Source: CAG-791 sp045130475
GTDB lineage: Bacteria; Bacillota; Clostridia; Lachnospirales; Lachnospiraceae
DNA length: 64,000 nt
NCBI GenBank assembly: GCA_045130475.1
Contig: JBGUPU010000012.1
Span: forward strand, 1-64,000
Reading direction: 5' to 3'
Shown here: piece by piece, positions 25,666 through 34,019 of the stretch
How the letters are laid out: each line of letters opens with the position of its first letter
Position numbering within the stretch: position 1 is the first letter of the stretch
Made by a program: the position numbers and the translations under genes
Notes under the pieces: model-generated
Database searches by the model: none
The model's input: only the letters and a program-made list of their open reading frames with translations
What the model was told of the DNA's origin: nothing

Positions 25666-25790
25666 TCTTGGTACAATACAGACCGACTCGAAACTCGAGG
25701 CGTTTTTCGTGGCTTTTCCGCGAAAAACCCGAGTTCAACGGCGCGCGGCGCACGCGAAGCGTATTGGAATCGCTGCGCGCAAGCGTTACA

Positions 25791-25819
25791 TGTCCACGCC
25801 CTTCGAGGGGGCGTGGACA
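25791..25819. repeat. hairpin in the GH114-peroxiredoxin spacer
   Basis: TGTCCACGCCC (25791-25801) pairs with GGGCGTGGACA (25809-25819). The 312-bp spacer around it is GC-rich, contains AAAAACC/GGTTTTT-like and GCGCGC words, and has no gene. Confidence 0.6.
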
Positions 25820-25862
25820 GTAACGTGATTTTCTGTCCCGGATGGGGCATACCGGCTAATCC

Positions 25863-25892
25863 TTGTACCCTGCGTCAGGCCGGTGCTATAAT
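25863..25892 (+). promoter_or_regulatory. promoter of the peroxiredoxin gene
   Basis: -35 TTGTAC (25863-25868), 18-bp spacer, perfect -10 TATAAT (25887-25892), followed by about 80 bp of leader to the ATG. Confidence 0.7.
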
Positions 25893-25977
25893 ATGTGAGA
25901 ACCTGCTGACTGACGTTGCGATCCTGCGCTGAAAAACAGGGATTTACATACGAGACACTTATATAGGAGGAATAAGG

Positions 25978-26685
25978 ATGGCAGAAGAAACAACAAGGAA
26001 CAATGCTCCGACAGAGAATTGTGATACATACACAGCTATGCCGCTGATCGGCGACAAGGCACCGGCCTTCCGCGCGATGACAACAATGGGAAAATGCAAT
26101 TTTCCCGAGGACTACAAAGGAAAGTGGGTGGTCTTTTTCTCTCACCCCGCGGACTTTACTCCTGTCTGCACGACCGAGTTTATCGCCCTGGCAAGGCGCT
26201 CGGAGGAATTCCGTGCCCTCAACACGGAGCTCCTGGGCCTCTCGATCGACTCCCTGCACTCTCATCTGGCATGGGCGGAGAGCATTGAGCATATCGATCT
26301 TGACGGAAAGGGAAAAGTGGAGATCCCCTTCCCGATCGTGGCGGATATCAGCATGAAAGTGGCCAAACAGTATGGCATGCTGCAGACTGTGGCCAGCACG
26401 CAGACTGTGCGCGCCGTCTTTATCATTGATCCCGATTCCGTCATCCGCGCCATTTTGTTCTATCCTATGTCCACCGGACGCAACATCGATGAGATCAAGC
26501 GGATCGTCCTCTCCCTGCAGAAACATGACGCCGACAACGTCTCGACACCTGCGGACTGGACTCCGGGCAGCGATGTGGTGATGCCCGCCCCTCTGACCCT
26601 GGAAATTGCCAAGGGCAGACTGGCGGATTCCGATGAATCCCTGAAAAAATACAGCTGGTATCTCACTATGAAGAAAGAGAGCTGA
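25978..26685 (+). CDS. Peroxiredoxin (AhpC/TSA family, Prx6-like)
   Basis: A thiol peroxidase of 235 residues that reduces hydrogen peroxide and organic hydroperoxides in the cytosol. The peroxidatic Cys is in HPADFTPVCTTEF near residue 63. Downstream are SIDSLHSHLAW, FPIVADISMKVAKQYGML and the long C-terminal domain with RNIDEIKRIVLSLQ, typical of the Prx6 group, which is longer than AhpC. It has an AGGAGGAATAAGG ribosome site. It is monocistronic: strong promoter upstream and terminator downstream. The reductant is not encoded nearby. Confidence 0.93.
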   Translation: MAEETTRNNAPTENCDTYTAMPLIGDKAPAFRAMTTMGKCNFPEDYKGKWVVFFSHPADFTPVCTTEFIALARRSEEFRALNTELLGLSIDSLHSHLAWAESIEHIDLDGKGKVEIPFPIVADISMKVAKQYGMLQTVASTQTVRAVFIIDPDSVIRAILFYPMSTGRNIDEIKRIVLSLQKHDADNVSTPADWTPGSDVVMPAPLTLEIAKGRLADSDESLKKYSWYLTMKKES

Positions 26686-26729
26686 ATGATAGCAGCAGTT
26701 ATATAGCAGTTATAAAGACAGCAGAGGGG

Positions 26730-26768
26730 CTCCCTTCCCGGCAGAATGCCGGGGAGGGAGTTTATTTT
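26730..26768 (+). terminator. terminator of the peroxiredoxin gene
   Basis: CTCCCTTCCCGGC (26730-26742) pairs with GCCGGGGAGGGAG (26748-26760, one mismatch), followed by TTTATTTTTT. Confidence 0.92.
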
Positions 26769-26795
26769 TTGTTTATAATTTTTATAAATTATATA

Positions 26796-26824
26796 TTGAC
26801 TATGTGTTCTATAAGGTGTATAAC
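26796..26824 (+). promoter_or_regulatory. promoter of hsp20
   Basis: -35 TTGACT (26796-26801), 17-bp spacer, -10 TATAAC (26819-26824). No CIRCE element is visible between it and the start codon. Confidence 0.7.
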
Positions 26825-26928
26825 ATATATCGTAAAGAGAACAAAGGAAACAGTTGAAGGGAAAAAAGAATAAGTCGGAACAGTTCCGTCAAAGTCCCTC
26901 AGCTGATAAAAAGAAGGAGGTATACATT

Positions 26929-27375
26929 ATGTTCAGACCTACAGTTTTCACAAGAGACAATTTCTGGAGAAACCCTTTCTATGAATTTGACAGGATGTTC
27001 CCGGATTTCTGGACTGACAATACAGAGCTGGAGAAGAGCTTCTCCGGTTTTTCCACAGATGTTATGGAAAAAGACGGCAACTACATCCTGCAGGCTGAGC
27101 TTCCCGGCTTTGCCAAGGAGGATATCACCATCGATCTGAAGAACGATGTCCTGACCATCGCTGCTTCCCACAAGGAAGAGAAGAAGGAGGAGGACAAGGA
27201 GACCAAATATCTGCGCAGAGAGCGCAGGGAGAGCTCCTATTCCAGAAGCTTCCGCGTCGCCAATGTCACTCCCGAGGACATCTCCGCATCTTACGAGAAC
27301 GGCGTCCTGGAGGTCACCTTCCCCAAGAGGGATAAACTTCCCGAGAAGGAAGCACAGCGCATCGCGATCAAATAA
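26929..27375 (+). CDS. Hsp20/alpha-crystallin small heat-shock protein
   Basis: An ATP-independent chaperone of about 148 residues that holds unfolding proteins. The alpha-crystallin domain begins FSTDVMEKDGNYILQAELPG (about residue 42), continues FAKEDITIDLKNDVLTIAA, and ends YENGVLEVTFPK with the C-terminal IAIK tail. The ATG at 26929 follows AAGAAGGAGGTATACATT; the frame extends upstream to a TTG at 26854 but that part looks untranslated. Own promoter. Confidence 0.94.
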   Translation: MFRPTVFTRDNFWRNPFYEFDRMFPDFWTDNTELEKSFSGFSTDVMEKDGNYILQAELPGFAKEDITIDLKNDVLTIAASHKEEKKEEDKETKYLRRERRESSYSRSFRVANVTPEDISASYENGVLEVTFPKRDKLPEKEAQRIAIK

Positions 27376-27446
27376 GTAACTGCTGAGGGTTCCGCTCGGA
27401 ATGCGTACCGGCAGACGCAGAAGCCGGCAAGGGAACCTGAGAAGAG

Positions 27447-27507
27447 AACCTGTTAAGAAAACGAAAACCTGTTAAGAAAAACCTGTTAAGAAAAACCTGT
27501 TAAGAAA
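27447..27507 (+). repeat. short direct repeats after hsp20
   Basis: Four copies of AACCTGTTAAGAAA begin at 27447, 27466, 27480 and 27494. The last three are in a strict 14-bp period. They lie between the hsp20 stop and its terminator. Confidence 0.85.
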
Positions 27508-27551
27508 ACCAGATAACAGCTTTTGACTTTTACATTTCCTCTATAATCCAA

Positions 27552-27592
27552 CTGCACGGACAGCCGGTTTCGGCTGCCCGTGCAGTTTGTCT
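27552..27592 (+). terminator. terminator of hsp20
   Basis: CTGCACGGACAGCCG (27552-27566) pairs with CGGCTGCCCGTGCAG (27571-27585, one mismatch) around GTTT, followed by TTTGTCT. Confidence 0.88.
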
Positions 27593-27677
27593 ATATAGAT
27601 GTTCCGTATGCAGACAGATGTGCTATACTTTTTTATCATTGCGTTGATATATAAAGAATTCGCGGAGGAAGAAGTAT

Positions 27678-28292
27678 ATGCAAGACCAGATTCTGGAATG
27701 GGCAAAGGAGCTGCAGAGCATAGCGCAGGCAGGGCTTTTTTACGGAAGAGATGTTTACGACCGTGAGAGATATCAGCGGATCCGTGAGATCGCCGCGCAG
27801 ATGCTGGCCATGCGGGCAGATCTTCCCATGGACAAAGCAGTCAGGATTTTCTGCTCGGATACCGGCTATCAGACGCCCAAGGTGGATTCGCGCGCAGCGA
27901 TCTTCAGGGACGGCAGGATCCTGCTGGTGCAGGAAAATGACGGGCGCTGGTCCATGCCGGGCGGATGGTGTGAATACAATCTTGCCCCTGCGGATAATGC
28001 CGTCAAGGAGGCAAAAGAGGAGGCGGGGGTCGACGTCACCGTTAAAAAACTGATCGCCGTCCATGATAAAGACAAGCACAATCCCAAACCCTATCTCTTC
28101 GGAGTGATAAAAATCTTTTATCTGTGTGAATTGACCGGAGGGGAATTTGTCTCCAATATCGAGACCACCGCCAGCGGCTTTTTCGGTCCGGACGAGCTCC
28201 CTGAGCTGGCGGAGGAAAAATGCAGCGCGGACCAGGTCAGGATGTGTTTTGAGGCCTGCACTTCGGAAAACTGGGTCGTTCAGTTTGACTGA
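27678..28292 (+). CDS. Nudix hydrolase with N-terminal Nudix_N domain
   Basis: A 204-residue nucleoside diphosphate hydrolase, probably acting on ADP-ribose or a related nucleotide sugar. The N-terminal helical region (MQDQILEWAKELQSIAQAGL, FYGRDVYDRERYQRI) matches the helper domain found in YjhB-type Nudix proteins. The Nudix region is MPGGWCEYNLAPADNAVKEAKEEAGV near residues 97-120, with the REUXEEXGU part present as KEAKEEAGV and the preceding E shifted. GCGGAGGAAGAAGT precedes the ATG. The substrate is not determinable by eye. Confidence 0.9.
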   Translation: MQDQILEWAKELQSIAQAGLFYGRDVYDRERYQRIREIAAQMLAMRADLPMDKAVRIFCSDTGYQTPKVDSRAAIFRDGRILLVQENDGRWSMPGGWCEYNLAPADNAVKEAKEEAGVDVTVKKLIAVHDKDKHNPKPYLFGVIKIFYLCELTGGEFVSNIETTASGFFGPDELPELAEEKCSADQVRMCFEACTSENWVVQFD

Positions 28293-28336
28293 CATGATCT
28301 CTGAAACGTATTTTATTGAATACAGATTGGATGAAT

Positions 28337-28387
28337 GTTGACATATCAACATTACCATGCTAAGATGGCGGACGTTGACAAATCAAC
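28337..28387 (+). promoter_or_regulatory. degV promoter with paired GTTGANNNNTCAAC operators
   Basis: -35 TTGACA (28338-28343), 17-bp spacer, -10 TAAGAT (28361-28366). Two near-identical dyads bracket it: GTTGACATATCAAC (28337-28350, on the -35) and GTTGACAAATCAAC (28374-28387, at the predicted start site), 37 bp apart. The geometry suggests a repressor. TTGA-N-TCAA dyads resemble MarR-family (FabT-like) sites, and a marR-type gene lies downstream. Confidence 0.65.
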
Positions 28388-28437
28388 AAATTAACAAATT
28401 ATCAAATCTTGTATCGATGAATACGGAGGAAAGAGAA

Positions 28438-29280
28438 ATGTCCATTCGCATTATTACGGATTCAACAGTAGATGCAGATGCATCCTATACAAAGAACTTT
28501 TCCATTGTCCCGATGACAGTAACGTTCGGAGAAAAAGAATACAAGGACGGCGTCGACCTGTCCAAGCAGGACTTTTACAAAAAACTGGAGTCCGGTGATG
28601 TACTTCCCAAGACAAGCCAGGCTTCGCCGGATGCCTTTGCGCAGGTATTCAGGACACTGGGCAGGGACGAGGAGGCCATCGTGATCACGGTCACTTCCAG
28701 GCTTTCCGGCACCTACCAGAGCGCCAGGATCGCCGCGGAGGATTTGCCCAATGTTCGTGTTGTCGACAGCCGGAATGTCTCGATCGGTTCCGGTGTCCTG
28801 GCTGAGTATGCGCAGAAGTGCGCTGACAAGGGGATGGGACTGGATGAATTGTTTGAGCACCTGATGCAGAAGCGTGACGAGATCTGCCTGGTAGCAAGGC
28901 TCGATACACTGGAGTATCTGAAAAAGGGAGGCAGGATCTCTGGGGCGACGGCTTTTGCAGGCAGTGTCTTGAATATCAAACCGGTCGTGACCATGAAGGA
29001 CGGAGAGCTTGTCATGCTCGGCAAGGCAAGGGGATCCAAAAAGGCAAACAACTTACTTGTTGAGCAGACCGCAAAGAACGGCATCGATTATGACAATCCC
29101 GTGCTGCTGGGCTATACCGGTAACGACGACACAATGCTGCAGGAGTATATCGCTGACAGCCGCACCCTCTGGGAGGGAAAAGTGGATCATCTGGACATCG
29201 AGCAGCTCTGCAGTGTCATCGGAACCCATGCCGGTCCCGGTGCCGTGGCGATTGCTTTTTTCCGGACAAATAAGGAATAA
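28438..29280 (+). CDS. DegV family fatty-acid-binding protein
   Basis: A 280-residue DegV/FakB-type protein. Family features are SIRIITDSTVDADASYTKNF, VTFGEKEYKDGVDL, the Thr/Ser-rich fatty-acid pocket motifs KTSQASPDAF and ITVTSRLSGTYQSA, and the C-terminal GTHAGPGAVAIAFF. FakB proteins present fatty acids to the kinase FakA for phospholipid synthesis; no fakA is in the window. The ATG at 28438 follows GGAGGAAAG. A paired operator overlaps the promoter, and a MarR-type regulator gene is 125 bp downstream, possibly the cognate lipid-responsive repressor. Confidence 0.92.
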   Translation: MSIRIITDSTVDADASYTKNFSIVPMTVTFGEKEYKDGVDLSKQDFYKKLESGDVLPKTSQASPDAFAQVFRTLGRDEEAIVITVTSRLSGTYQSARIAAEDLPNVRVVDSRNVSIGSGVLAEYAQKCADKGMGLDELFEHLMQKRDEICLVARLDTLEYLKKGGRISGATAFAGSVLNIKPVVTMKDGELVMLGKARGSKKANNLLVEQTAKNGIDYDNPVLLGYTGNDDTMLQEYIADSRTLWEGKVDHLDIEQLCSVIGTHAGPGAVAIAFFRTNKE

Positions 29281-29405
29281 TTTTTTGATCATCGGACGCG
29301 CTGCGGGCTGTTGTCGAAGGGCATGTGTCCTGCCCCGGCTGCACAGCCGTCCCATTGCCGGATTCTTTCCCTGCCGGCAGCATTTCGTAAAGAAGGACTT
29401 CTCAC

Positions 29406-29840
29406 ATGACCAATCGCTTTGAACACTTTACGATGGATATTTTCAGCATTTCCAGATCCTGGAACCGGCTGGCAAACGAAGAAATGAAAAAGTACGGGCT
29501 GCGCGGAGCCTACGCCCTGTATCTGGTGGTGATCGAAAGCAGCGAAGGGCAGATCACTGCCGCAAAGCTGGCGGATCTGTGCCAGCGTGATAAAGCGGAT
29601 GTCTCCCGCGCTATTGCCGCCTTCCAGAAAAAAGGGATCCTGGAGCCTTACGGGGAATCGAAATACCGGGCCAGCCTGACCCTGACAGAGAAGGGAAAAG
29701 AACTGGCGGCGCAGATCAGCCGCCGCGCGGCCGAAATGATCGACCAGGCCGGGCAGGGGATTTCCGAAGAAATGCGTGAAAATATGTATCAATGCCTGGA
29801 CAGCATCGCATTGAGGATGAGGGAGATCTGCGGATCCTGA
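29406..29840 (+). CDS. MarR family transcriptional regulator
   Basis: A 144-residue winged-helix regulator. The N-terminal dimerisation helix (FEHFTMDIFSISRSWNRLAN) is followed by LRGAYALYLVVIESSEGQITAAKLADLCQRDKADVSRAIAAF (recognition helix), the wing GESKYRASLTLTEKGKELA, and a C-terminal helix. It lies downstream of degV, same strand. It may bind the GTTGANNNNTCAAC pair upstream of degV, because MarR-type regulators often sit in the operon they control. Ligand unknown. Confidence 0.88.
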   Translation: MTNRFEHFTMDIFSISRSWNRLANEEMKKYGLRGAYALYLVVIESSEGQITAAKLADLCQRDKADVSRAIAAFQKKGILEPYGESKYRASLTLTEKGKELAAQISRRAAEMIDQAGQGISEEMRENMYQCLDSIALRMREICGS

Positions 29841-29880
29841 AGCTTCATGAATGTGCCCGGAAAATGCTGTACAGTATTCT

Positions 29881-29909
29881 TTGACAGTATTTGTCTTGCC
29901 TTTTAGAGA
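29881..29909 (+). promoter_or_regulatory. probable promoter of maf
   Basis: -35 TTGACA (29881-29886), 17-bp spacer and a weak -10 TAGAGA (29904-29909), about 58 bp before the start codon. Confidence 0.45.
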
Positions 29910-29966
29910 AATCGGAGTAAGATAATGCATGTCTGATCAATACATGTACAGGGAGAAAAGCTGAAA

Positions 29967-30557
29967 ATGGACAGGTATATTCTTGCATCGCAGTCACCGC
30001 GCAGGAGAGAGCTGCTGCATCTGGTTTTGAACGAATATGAAGTGATCCCGGCGCAGGGAGAGGAAGTCGTGCACAGCACGGACCCCGCAGAGGTCGTGCA
30101 GGAACTCTCTCTTCAGAAGGCAATGGAAGTGGCAAAAAAGGTCCAGCCCTGTGAGGGAGACCGCATCATCGTCATCGGAGCGGATACGGTGGTCGCAGTG
30201 GACGGGGAGATCCTGGGAAAGCCGGCAGATCACGCTGACGCTGCCCGGATGATCGGCATGATCCAGGGACGGGAGCATCACGTGTACACGGGAGTGACAG
30301 TGTGCAGCGTGGAGAAAGCCTCTGAGATCCGCTGTTTCTCCTTCAGTGAGGAGACGGCAGTGGATGTCTTTCCCATGAACCGGGGTGAGATCGAGGGATA
30401 TGTTTCCCTCAGAGAGCCCTATGACAAGGCGGGAGCCTACGGGATCCAGGGAGCTTTCAGCGTCTTCATCCGCGGGATCCGCGGAGACTACAACAATGTC
30501 GTCGGCCTGCCGGTTGCGCGTCTGTATCACGAACTGGCGGCGCATGATCTGCTTTGA
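29967..30557 (+). CDS. maf: Maf family nucleoside triphosphate pyrophosphatase
   Basis: 196 residues. Maf proteins hydrolyse dTTP/UTP or modified pyrimidine triphosphates. The signature ILASQSPRRRELL opens the protein; SLQKA, the catalytic GADTVVAVDGEILGKP and the YDKAGAYGIQG block follow. ATG at 29967 after GGGAGAAAAGC. Convergent with the TtcA-like gene, with a shared bidirectional terminator. Confidence 0.93.
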   Translation: MDRYILASQSPRRRELLHLVLNEYEVIPAQGEEVVHSTDPAEVVQELSLQKAMEVAKKVQPCEGDRIIVIGADTVVAVDGEILGKPADHADAARMIGMIQGREHHVYTGVTVCSVEKASEIRCFSFSEETAVDVFPMNRGEIEGYVSLREPYDKAGAYGIQGAFSVFIRGIRGDYNNVVGLPVARLYHELAAHDLL

Positions 30558-30596
30558 TGACATGATTTTTTGATGACATGATTTATTGTGATTAAA

Positions 30597-30637
30597 TAAA
30601 ACCCGGATGAGCACCAACGTGCCCGTCCGGGTTTTCG
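30597..30637. terminator. bidirectional terminator between maf and the TtcA-like gene
   Basis: AAAACCCGGA (30598-30607) pairs with TCCGGGTTTT (30626-30635), with A-tracts and T-tracts on both sides. Confidence 0.88.
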
Positions 30638-30657
30638 TTATCAGAAAATATTCAGGG

Positions 30658-31539
30658 TCAGTAATCCTCGAGGAAACTGTGCCTTTCTCCATTGATCTTG
30701 TAGCCAAGGACCTTGTTGAGAACAACGTTCTCCGTGGCACGGAAGAGATTGCTCTCCACCTGGGGGATGGTCTTTGCCAGGGATGCGATCAGCCGTTTGG
30801 TCTCCAGGCGCTTGGAGGCGGAGGGCTCGTCCGAAATGCCCTCCTGGGCCAGGGACTCGGTGAAGCGGCAGGCACACTGCAGAAAACGCAGTCCGTTGTG
30901 GTCCCGCCAGCGGATGATGTCTTTTTCCCGGATCAGGTACATGGGGCGGATCAGCTCCATGCCCTCGAAATTGGTGCTTCGGAGCTTGGGCATCATGCCC
31001 TGGTACTGGCCTGAATACAGCATGCCCATGAGAATGGTCTCGATGACATCGTCGTAGTGGTGCCCCAGGGCAATCTTGTTGCAGCCGTGCTCCTTGGCGA
31101 AGCGGTAGAGATAGCCGCGGCGCATGCGGGCGCACAGATAACAGGGGGACTTTTCGATGGTGTAGACGGCGTCGAAGATATTGGTGTCGCAGATCTCGAC
31201 GGGGATGCCGAGCAGGTCCGCGTTCTTCTCGATGAGCTGTCTGTTTTCAGAGAGATACCCGGGATCCATGCTCAGAAAGACCAGGGAAAAGGGGAATTTG
31301 TTGTGGCGCTTGAGCTCCTGAAAGAGCTTGGCCATCAGCATGGAGTCCTTGCCCCCGGAAATGCAGACCGCGATCCGGTCGCCTTCCTCCACAAGCTGAT
31401 ACTGCACGACCGCCTTCTCAAAGCGGCCGACCAGATCGTGTTTGAAGGTCCTGCGCAGGGTCTTGTCCACGTCGCTCCTGTATTTTTCAACATCCAGACC
31501 GGGCTGGTAGATATCTATGTTTCTGTAATCAGTATTCAT
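30658..31539 (-). CDS. TtcA/TilS-type tRNA thiolation PP-loop protein
   Basis: 293 residues. The ATP pyrophosphatase loop CISGGKDSMLM lies near residue 60. CYLCARMRRGYLY holds a CxxC pair, GHHYDDVIETILMGMLYSGQ follows, and CACRFTES supplies another Cys near the C-terminus. This is the pattern of TtcA, which 2-thiolates cytidine 32 of tRNAs using an Fe-S cluster; related Firmicute proteins of uncertain target also fit. The ATG at 31539 is chosen over an upstream TTG in frame, because the TTG lies inside the pyrBI terminator T-run. AAAAAAGAAAAT gives only a weak ribosome site. Confidence 0.85.
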   Translation of the reverse strand: MNTDYRNIDIYQPGLDVEKYRSDVDKTLRRTFKHDLVGRFEKAVVQYQLVEEGDRIAVCISGGKDSMLMAKLFQELKRHNKFPFSLVFLSMDPGYLSENRQLIEKNADLLGIPVEICDTNIFDAVYTIEKSPCYLCARMRRGYLYRFAKEHGCNKIALGHHYDDVIETILMGMLYSGQYQGMMPKLRSTNFEGMELIRPMYLIREKDIIRWRDHNGLRFLQCACRFTESLAQEGISDEPSASKRLETKRLIASLAKTIPQVESNLFRATENVVLNKVLGYKINGERHSFLEDY

Positions 31540-31561
31540 ATTTTCTTTTTTAAAAAATTTC

Positions 31562-31592
31562 AAAAAACGCAAGACTCGCGAGAGAGTCTTGC
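31562..31592 (-). terminator. terminator after pyrBI
   Basis: On the minus strand, GCAAGACTC pairs with GAGTCTTGC (31584-31592 with 31569-31577) and is followed by GTTTTTTG. It sits just upstream of the TtcA-like start and is flanked by a TTCATCGCGCA motif. A second imperfect hairpin (CCCGTGACTTCAGTCATGGG on the minus strand) lies at about 31627-31646. Confidence 0.88.
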
Positions 31593-31667
31593 GCGATGAA
31601 GCGGGTTTCCTTTTTTAAGCGCGTATCCCATGACTGAAGTCACGGGTGCTGCGCGATGAAGAATCAA

Positions 31668-32108
31668 TTACCACTCGATTTCCTGCTCGGTGTACTTTTC
31701 GTCGCAATAGCGGCAGCGGTAGATATTGCGGCGGGAATCGGCGAGATAGAACATGTGCTGGACACCCTGCTCAATGGAGGTGATACAGCGGGGGTTGGTG
31801 CACTTAATGACATTTTTGACTTCTTTGGGAAGTGAGATCCTCTTTTTTTCGACGAGTTCGCCGCCCTTGATGATATTGACGGTGACGTCGGGATCGATGA
31901 AAGCGATGACATCCAGGTCGATCGTGTGCGCGTCGGTCTCGATCTTGAGGATATCTTTCTTGCCCATGGCGTTGCTGCGGGCATTCTTGATGATGGCAAC
32001 GGTGCAGTCCAGCTTGTTGAGTTCCAGATAATGGTAGATCAGCATGCTCTTTCCTGCCTGGATGTGATCGAGCACGATTCCGTTTTCAATTTTTCCTACA
32101 TTCAGCAT
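31668..32108 (-). CDS. pyrI: Aspartate carbamoyltransferase regulatory chain
   Basis: 146 residues. The allosteric (CTP/ATP-binding) subunit of ATCase. The N-terminal nucleotide domain starts MLNVGKIENGIVLDHIQAGK. The zinc domain carries CTNPRC and CRYC, the four Cys that bridge to PyrB. AAGGAGAATAAC precedes the ATG at 32106-32108. It follows pyrB with 28 bp between them, forming a pyrBI operon. Confidence 0.95.
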   Translation of the reverse strand: MLNVGKIENGIVLDHIQAGKSMLIYHYLELNKLDCTVAIIKNARSNAMGKKDILKIETDAHTIDLDVIAFIDPDVTVNIIKGGELVEKKRISLPKEVKNVIKCTNPRCITSIEQGVQHMFYLADSRRNIYRCRYCDEKYTEQEIEW

Positions 32109-32136
32109 GTTATTCTCCTTTCCGGAAGGCCTTGAA

Positions 32137-33099
32137 TTACAGGGGAAGTTTTCCGGTGCCTTCTTCGATGATGCTGCCGTCGTCGCCGACCTTGATCCCG
32201 AGCAGGGCAAGGATGAGAGCCATACGGACGTAGACGCCGTACTGGACCTGGCGGAAATAGGCGGCGCGGGGATCATTGTCAACCTCGACAGCGATCTCGT
32301 TCACGCGGGGAAGGGGATGGAGGACAAACATGTCGTTCTTTGCCCTGCGCATGATCTTTCTGGTCAGGATATAGAAATCTTTCAGGCGGATGTAGTCTTC
32401 TTCATTGAAGAAGCGTTCGCGCTGAACACGGGTCATGTAGAGGATATCCAGACGGCCGATGACGCTGTCCAGACGGATGCATTCCTCATAGGGGATGCCC
32501 TTTTCATCGAGAAGGTCAATGACGTAGTCAGGGATCCGCAGCTCATTGGGAGAGATGAAAATAAAGCGCACGCCCTGATAGCGGGACATAGCTTCGATCA
32601 GGGAGTGTACGGTGCGGCCGAACTTGAGGTCGCCGCAGAGGCCGATGGTCATGTTGTTGAGCCGCTTTTTCAGGGAGCGGATCGTCATCAGGTCCGTCAG
32701 CGTCTGTGTGGGATGCTGGTGTCCTCCGTCGCCGCAGTTGATGATCGGGATGCGGGAGGCCTGTTTCGCAACCATGGCCGCGCCTTCTTTGGGATGGCGG
32801 ATGGCGGCGATGTCGGCAAAGCAGGAGACGGTGCGGATGGTATCCGCAATGCTCTCGCCCTTGGAGACAGAGGAGCTGTTCGCGTCCGAGAAACCCATGG
32901 TGGCTCCGCCCATGTTCAGCATGGCAGTCTCAGTGCTCAGCCTTGTGCGGGTGGAGGGTTCATAGAAGAGTGTCGCCAGTTTCTTTCCGCGGCACGCATT
33001 TGCGTATTTTTGCGGATTTGCTTCAATATCTGCCGCAGTGTCGAAAAGTTGATCGAGTTCACTTACAGAAAAATCCAGAGGTGTCAGAATATGGCGCAT
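32137..33099 (-). CDS. pyrB: Aspartate carbamoyltransferase catalytic chain
   Basis: 320 residues, the committed step of pyrimidine synthesis. Signature FYEPSTRTRLSTETAM (carbamoyl phosphate site) near residue 46, SSSVSKGES loop, GDGGHQHPTQTLTDLMTI, and HPLPRVNEIA near the C-terminus. AAAGGAGTGTAA precedes the ATG. The 99-bp gap to the upstream DUF5721 gene includes TTGACA (33173-33178, minus strand) but a poor -10, so the operon may also be read from further upstream. Confidence 0.96.
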   Translation of the reverse strand: MRHILTPLDFSVSELDQLFDTAADIEANPQKYANACRGKKLATLFYEPSTRTRLSTETAMLNMGGATMGFSDANSSSVSKGESIADTIRTVSCFADIAAIRHPKEGAAMVAKQASRIPIINCGDGGHQHPTQTLTDLMTIRSLKKRLNNMTIGLCGDLKFGRTVHSLIEAMSRYQGVRFIFISPNELRIPDYVIDLLDEKGIPYEECIRLDSVIGRLDILYMTRVQRERFFNEEDYIRLKDFYILTRKIMRRAKNDMFVLHPLPRVNEIAVEVDNDPRAAYFRQVQYGVYVRMALILALLGIKVGDDGSIIEEGTGKLPL

Positions 33100-33198
33100 T
33101 TACACTCCTTTCTTTATAAGATGGCTCAAAGCGTATTAACCGTTTGCGAGTGTGCCGGCGGGGCAGAAAGGCTGTCAAATCCCTGTCACCGGCTGTGC

Positions 33199-33705
33199 CT
33201 ATCCGAGCGGTTCAAAGGCGATTTCCTTGGCCTGAAGGAACCTGCGGATTGCTTTGTCCCACAATATATCAGCATTTTTATTCATAGTAAAGCTTTTCAT
33301 GGAAATTCCGGAGAGAAGGGAAACTTCGCCCTCTTTGTAGCGGATCGTCAGGACGAAGGCGCCGACTGAGGACAGGAGCTCTCTGTCTCCTTCTTCCTGC
33401 AGCATTTTCTCCATCAGCTCAGGCTTTAAATGCAGGACAAAGCGAAAAGAGACCGGTGCTTTTTTGCCGCGGATCAGCTCCCGCAGGGCGGGGCGCACTT
33501 CACTCCAGACAGCATAGTCATAGGGACGCTGCGACGGGTCTTCCCAGACGCTCTTTTCAAAAAAGTCCCGGTTCAGCTTTCCGTCCACCTGCCAGGTGAC
33601 GCCCATCTGCAGCGTGCCTTCTGCCAGGAGGAAGGAATCGAAGGTGTTTCCTGAAAACAGCCTTGACATGAAACTGCCAAGGCCGGTGATTTTAAGTGCG
33701 ATCAT
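33199..33705 (-). CDS. DUF5721-like protein
   Basis: 168 residues, no catalytic motif recognised. It starts MIALKITGLGSFMSRLFSGNTFDSFLLAEGT, which I associate with the Lachnospiraceae family DUF5721. A mixed alpha/beta pattern and a conserved-looking FVLTIRYKEGEVSLLSGISMKSFT block near the C-terminus are visible. No signal peptide or membrane helix. It sits between a DUF1294 gene and pyrB on the same strand, close enough to be co-transcribed. Function unknown. Confidence 0.75.
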   Translation of the reverse strand: MIALKITGLGSFMSRLFSGNTFDSFLLAEGTLQMGVTWQVDGKLNRDFFEKSVWEDPSQRPYDYAVWSEVRPALRELIRGKKAPVSFRFVLHLKPELMEKMLQEEGDRELLSSVGAFVLTIRYKEGEVSLLSGISMKSFTMNKNADILWDKAIRRFLQAKEIAFEPLG

Positions 33706-33725
33706 GTCCGCAACCTCATACTATG

Positions 33726-34019
33726 TCAGATAAATTCGATGGTTACAGCGAGGGAACGCAGAAGTATGATGAGTCCGATCTGCAGGATCAGGATCAGCGG
33801 CAGACCGTAGCGGAAGAGGGGCTTGCGCGTCTTGTGATGGAAGAGCAGCATGCCCAGAATGGAGCCGATGCTCCCGCCGATGACGGCAAACAGCAGCAGG
33901 ATCGCTTCGGGAATGCGGTAACGGCGCTCCATTGCGCGGATCTTGTCCGAAGCCATGGCGGCGATACCTATAAAATTGATAACGATAAAATAAATGATGA
34001 GTATGATTCTCGAGAGCAT
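33726..34019 (-). CDS. DUF1294 small membrane protein
   Basis: 97 residues with three to four membrane helices. The DUF1294 features are all present: a DKIRAMERRYRIPEAILLLFA motif and GGSIGSILGMLLFHHKTRKPLFRYG. Function is unknown for the family. GAGGTAACCG precedes the ATG. It lies 20 bp upstream of the DUF5721 gene. Confidence 0.85.
   Translation of the reverse strand: MLSRIILIIYFIVINFIGIAAMASDKIRAMERRYRIPEAILLLFAVIGGSIGSILGMLLFHHKTRKPLFRYGLPLILILQIGLIILLRSLAVTIEFI

Noticed and set aside
26921..26928. Another GTATAC regulatory site before hsp20
   Set aside because: The word is part of the ribosome-binding region GGAGGTATACATT and lacks the flanking TT/AA symmetry of the gdhA/asnA sites.
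32107..33369. 420-codon plus-strand frame opposite pyrB
   Set aside because: It is antisense to pyrB, which has all of its catalytic motifs.
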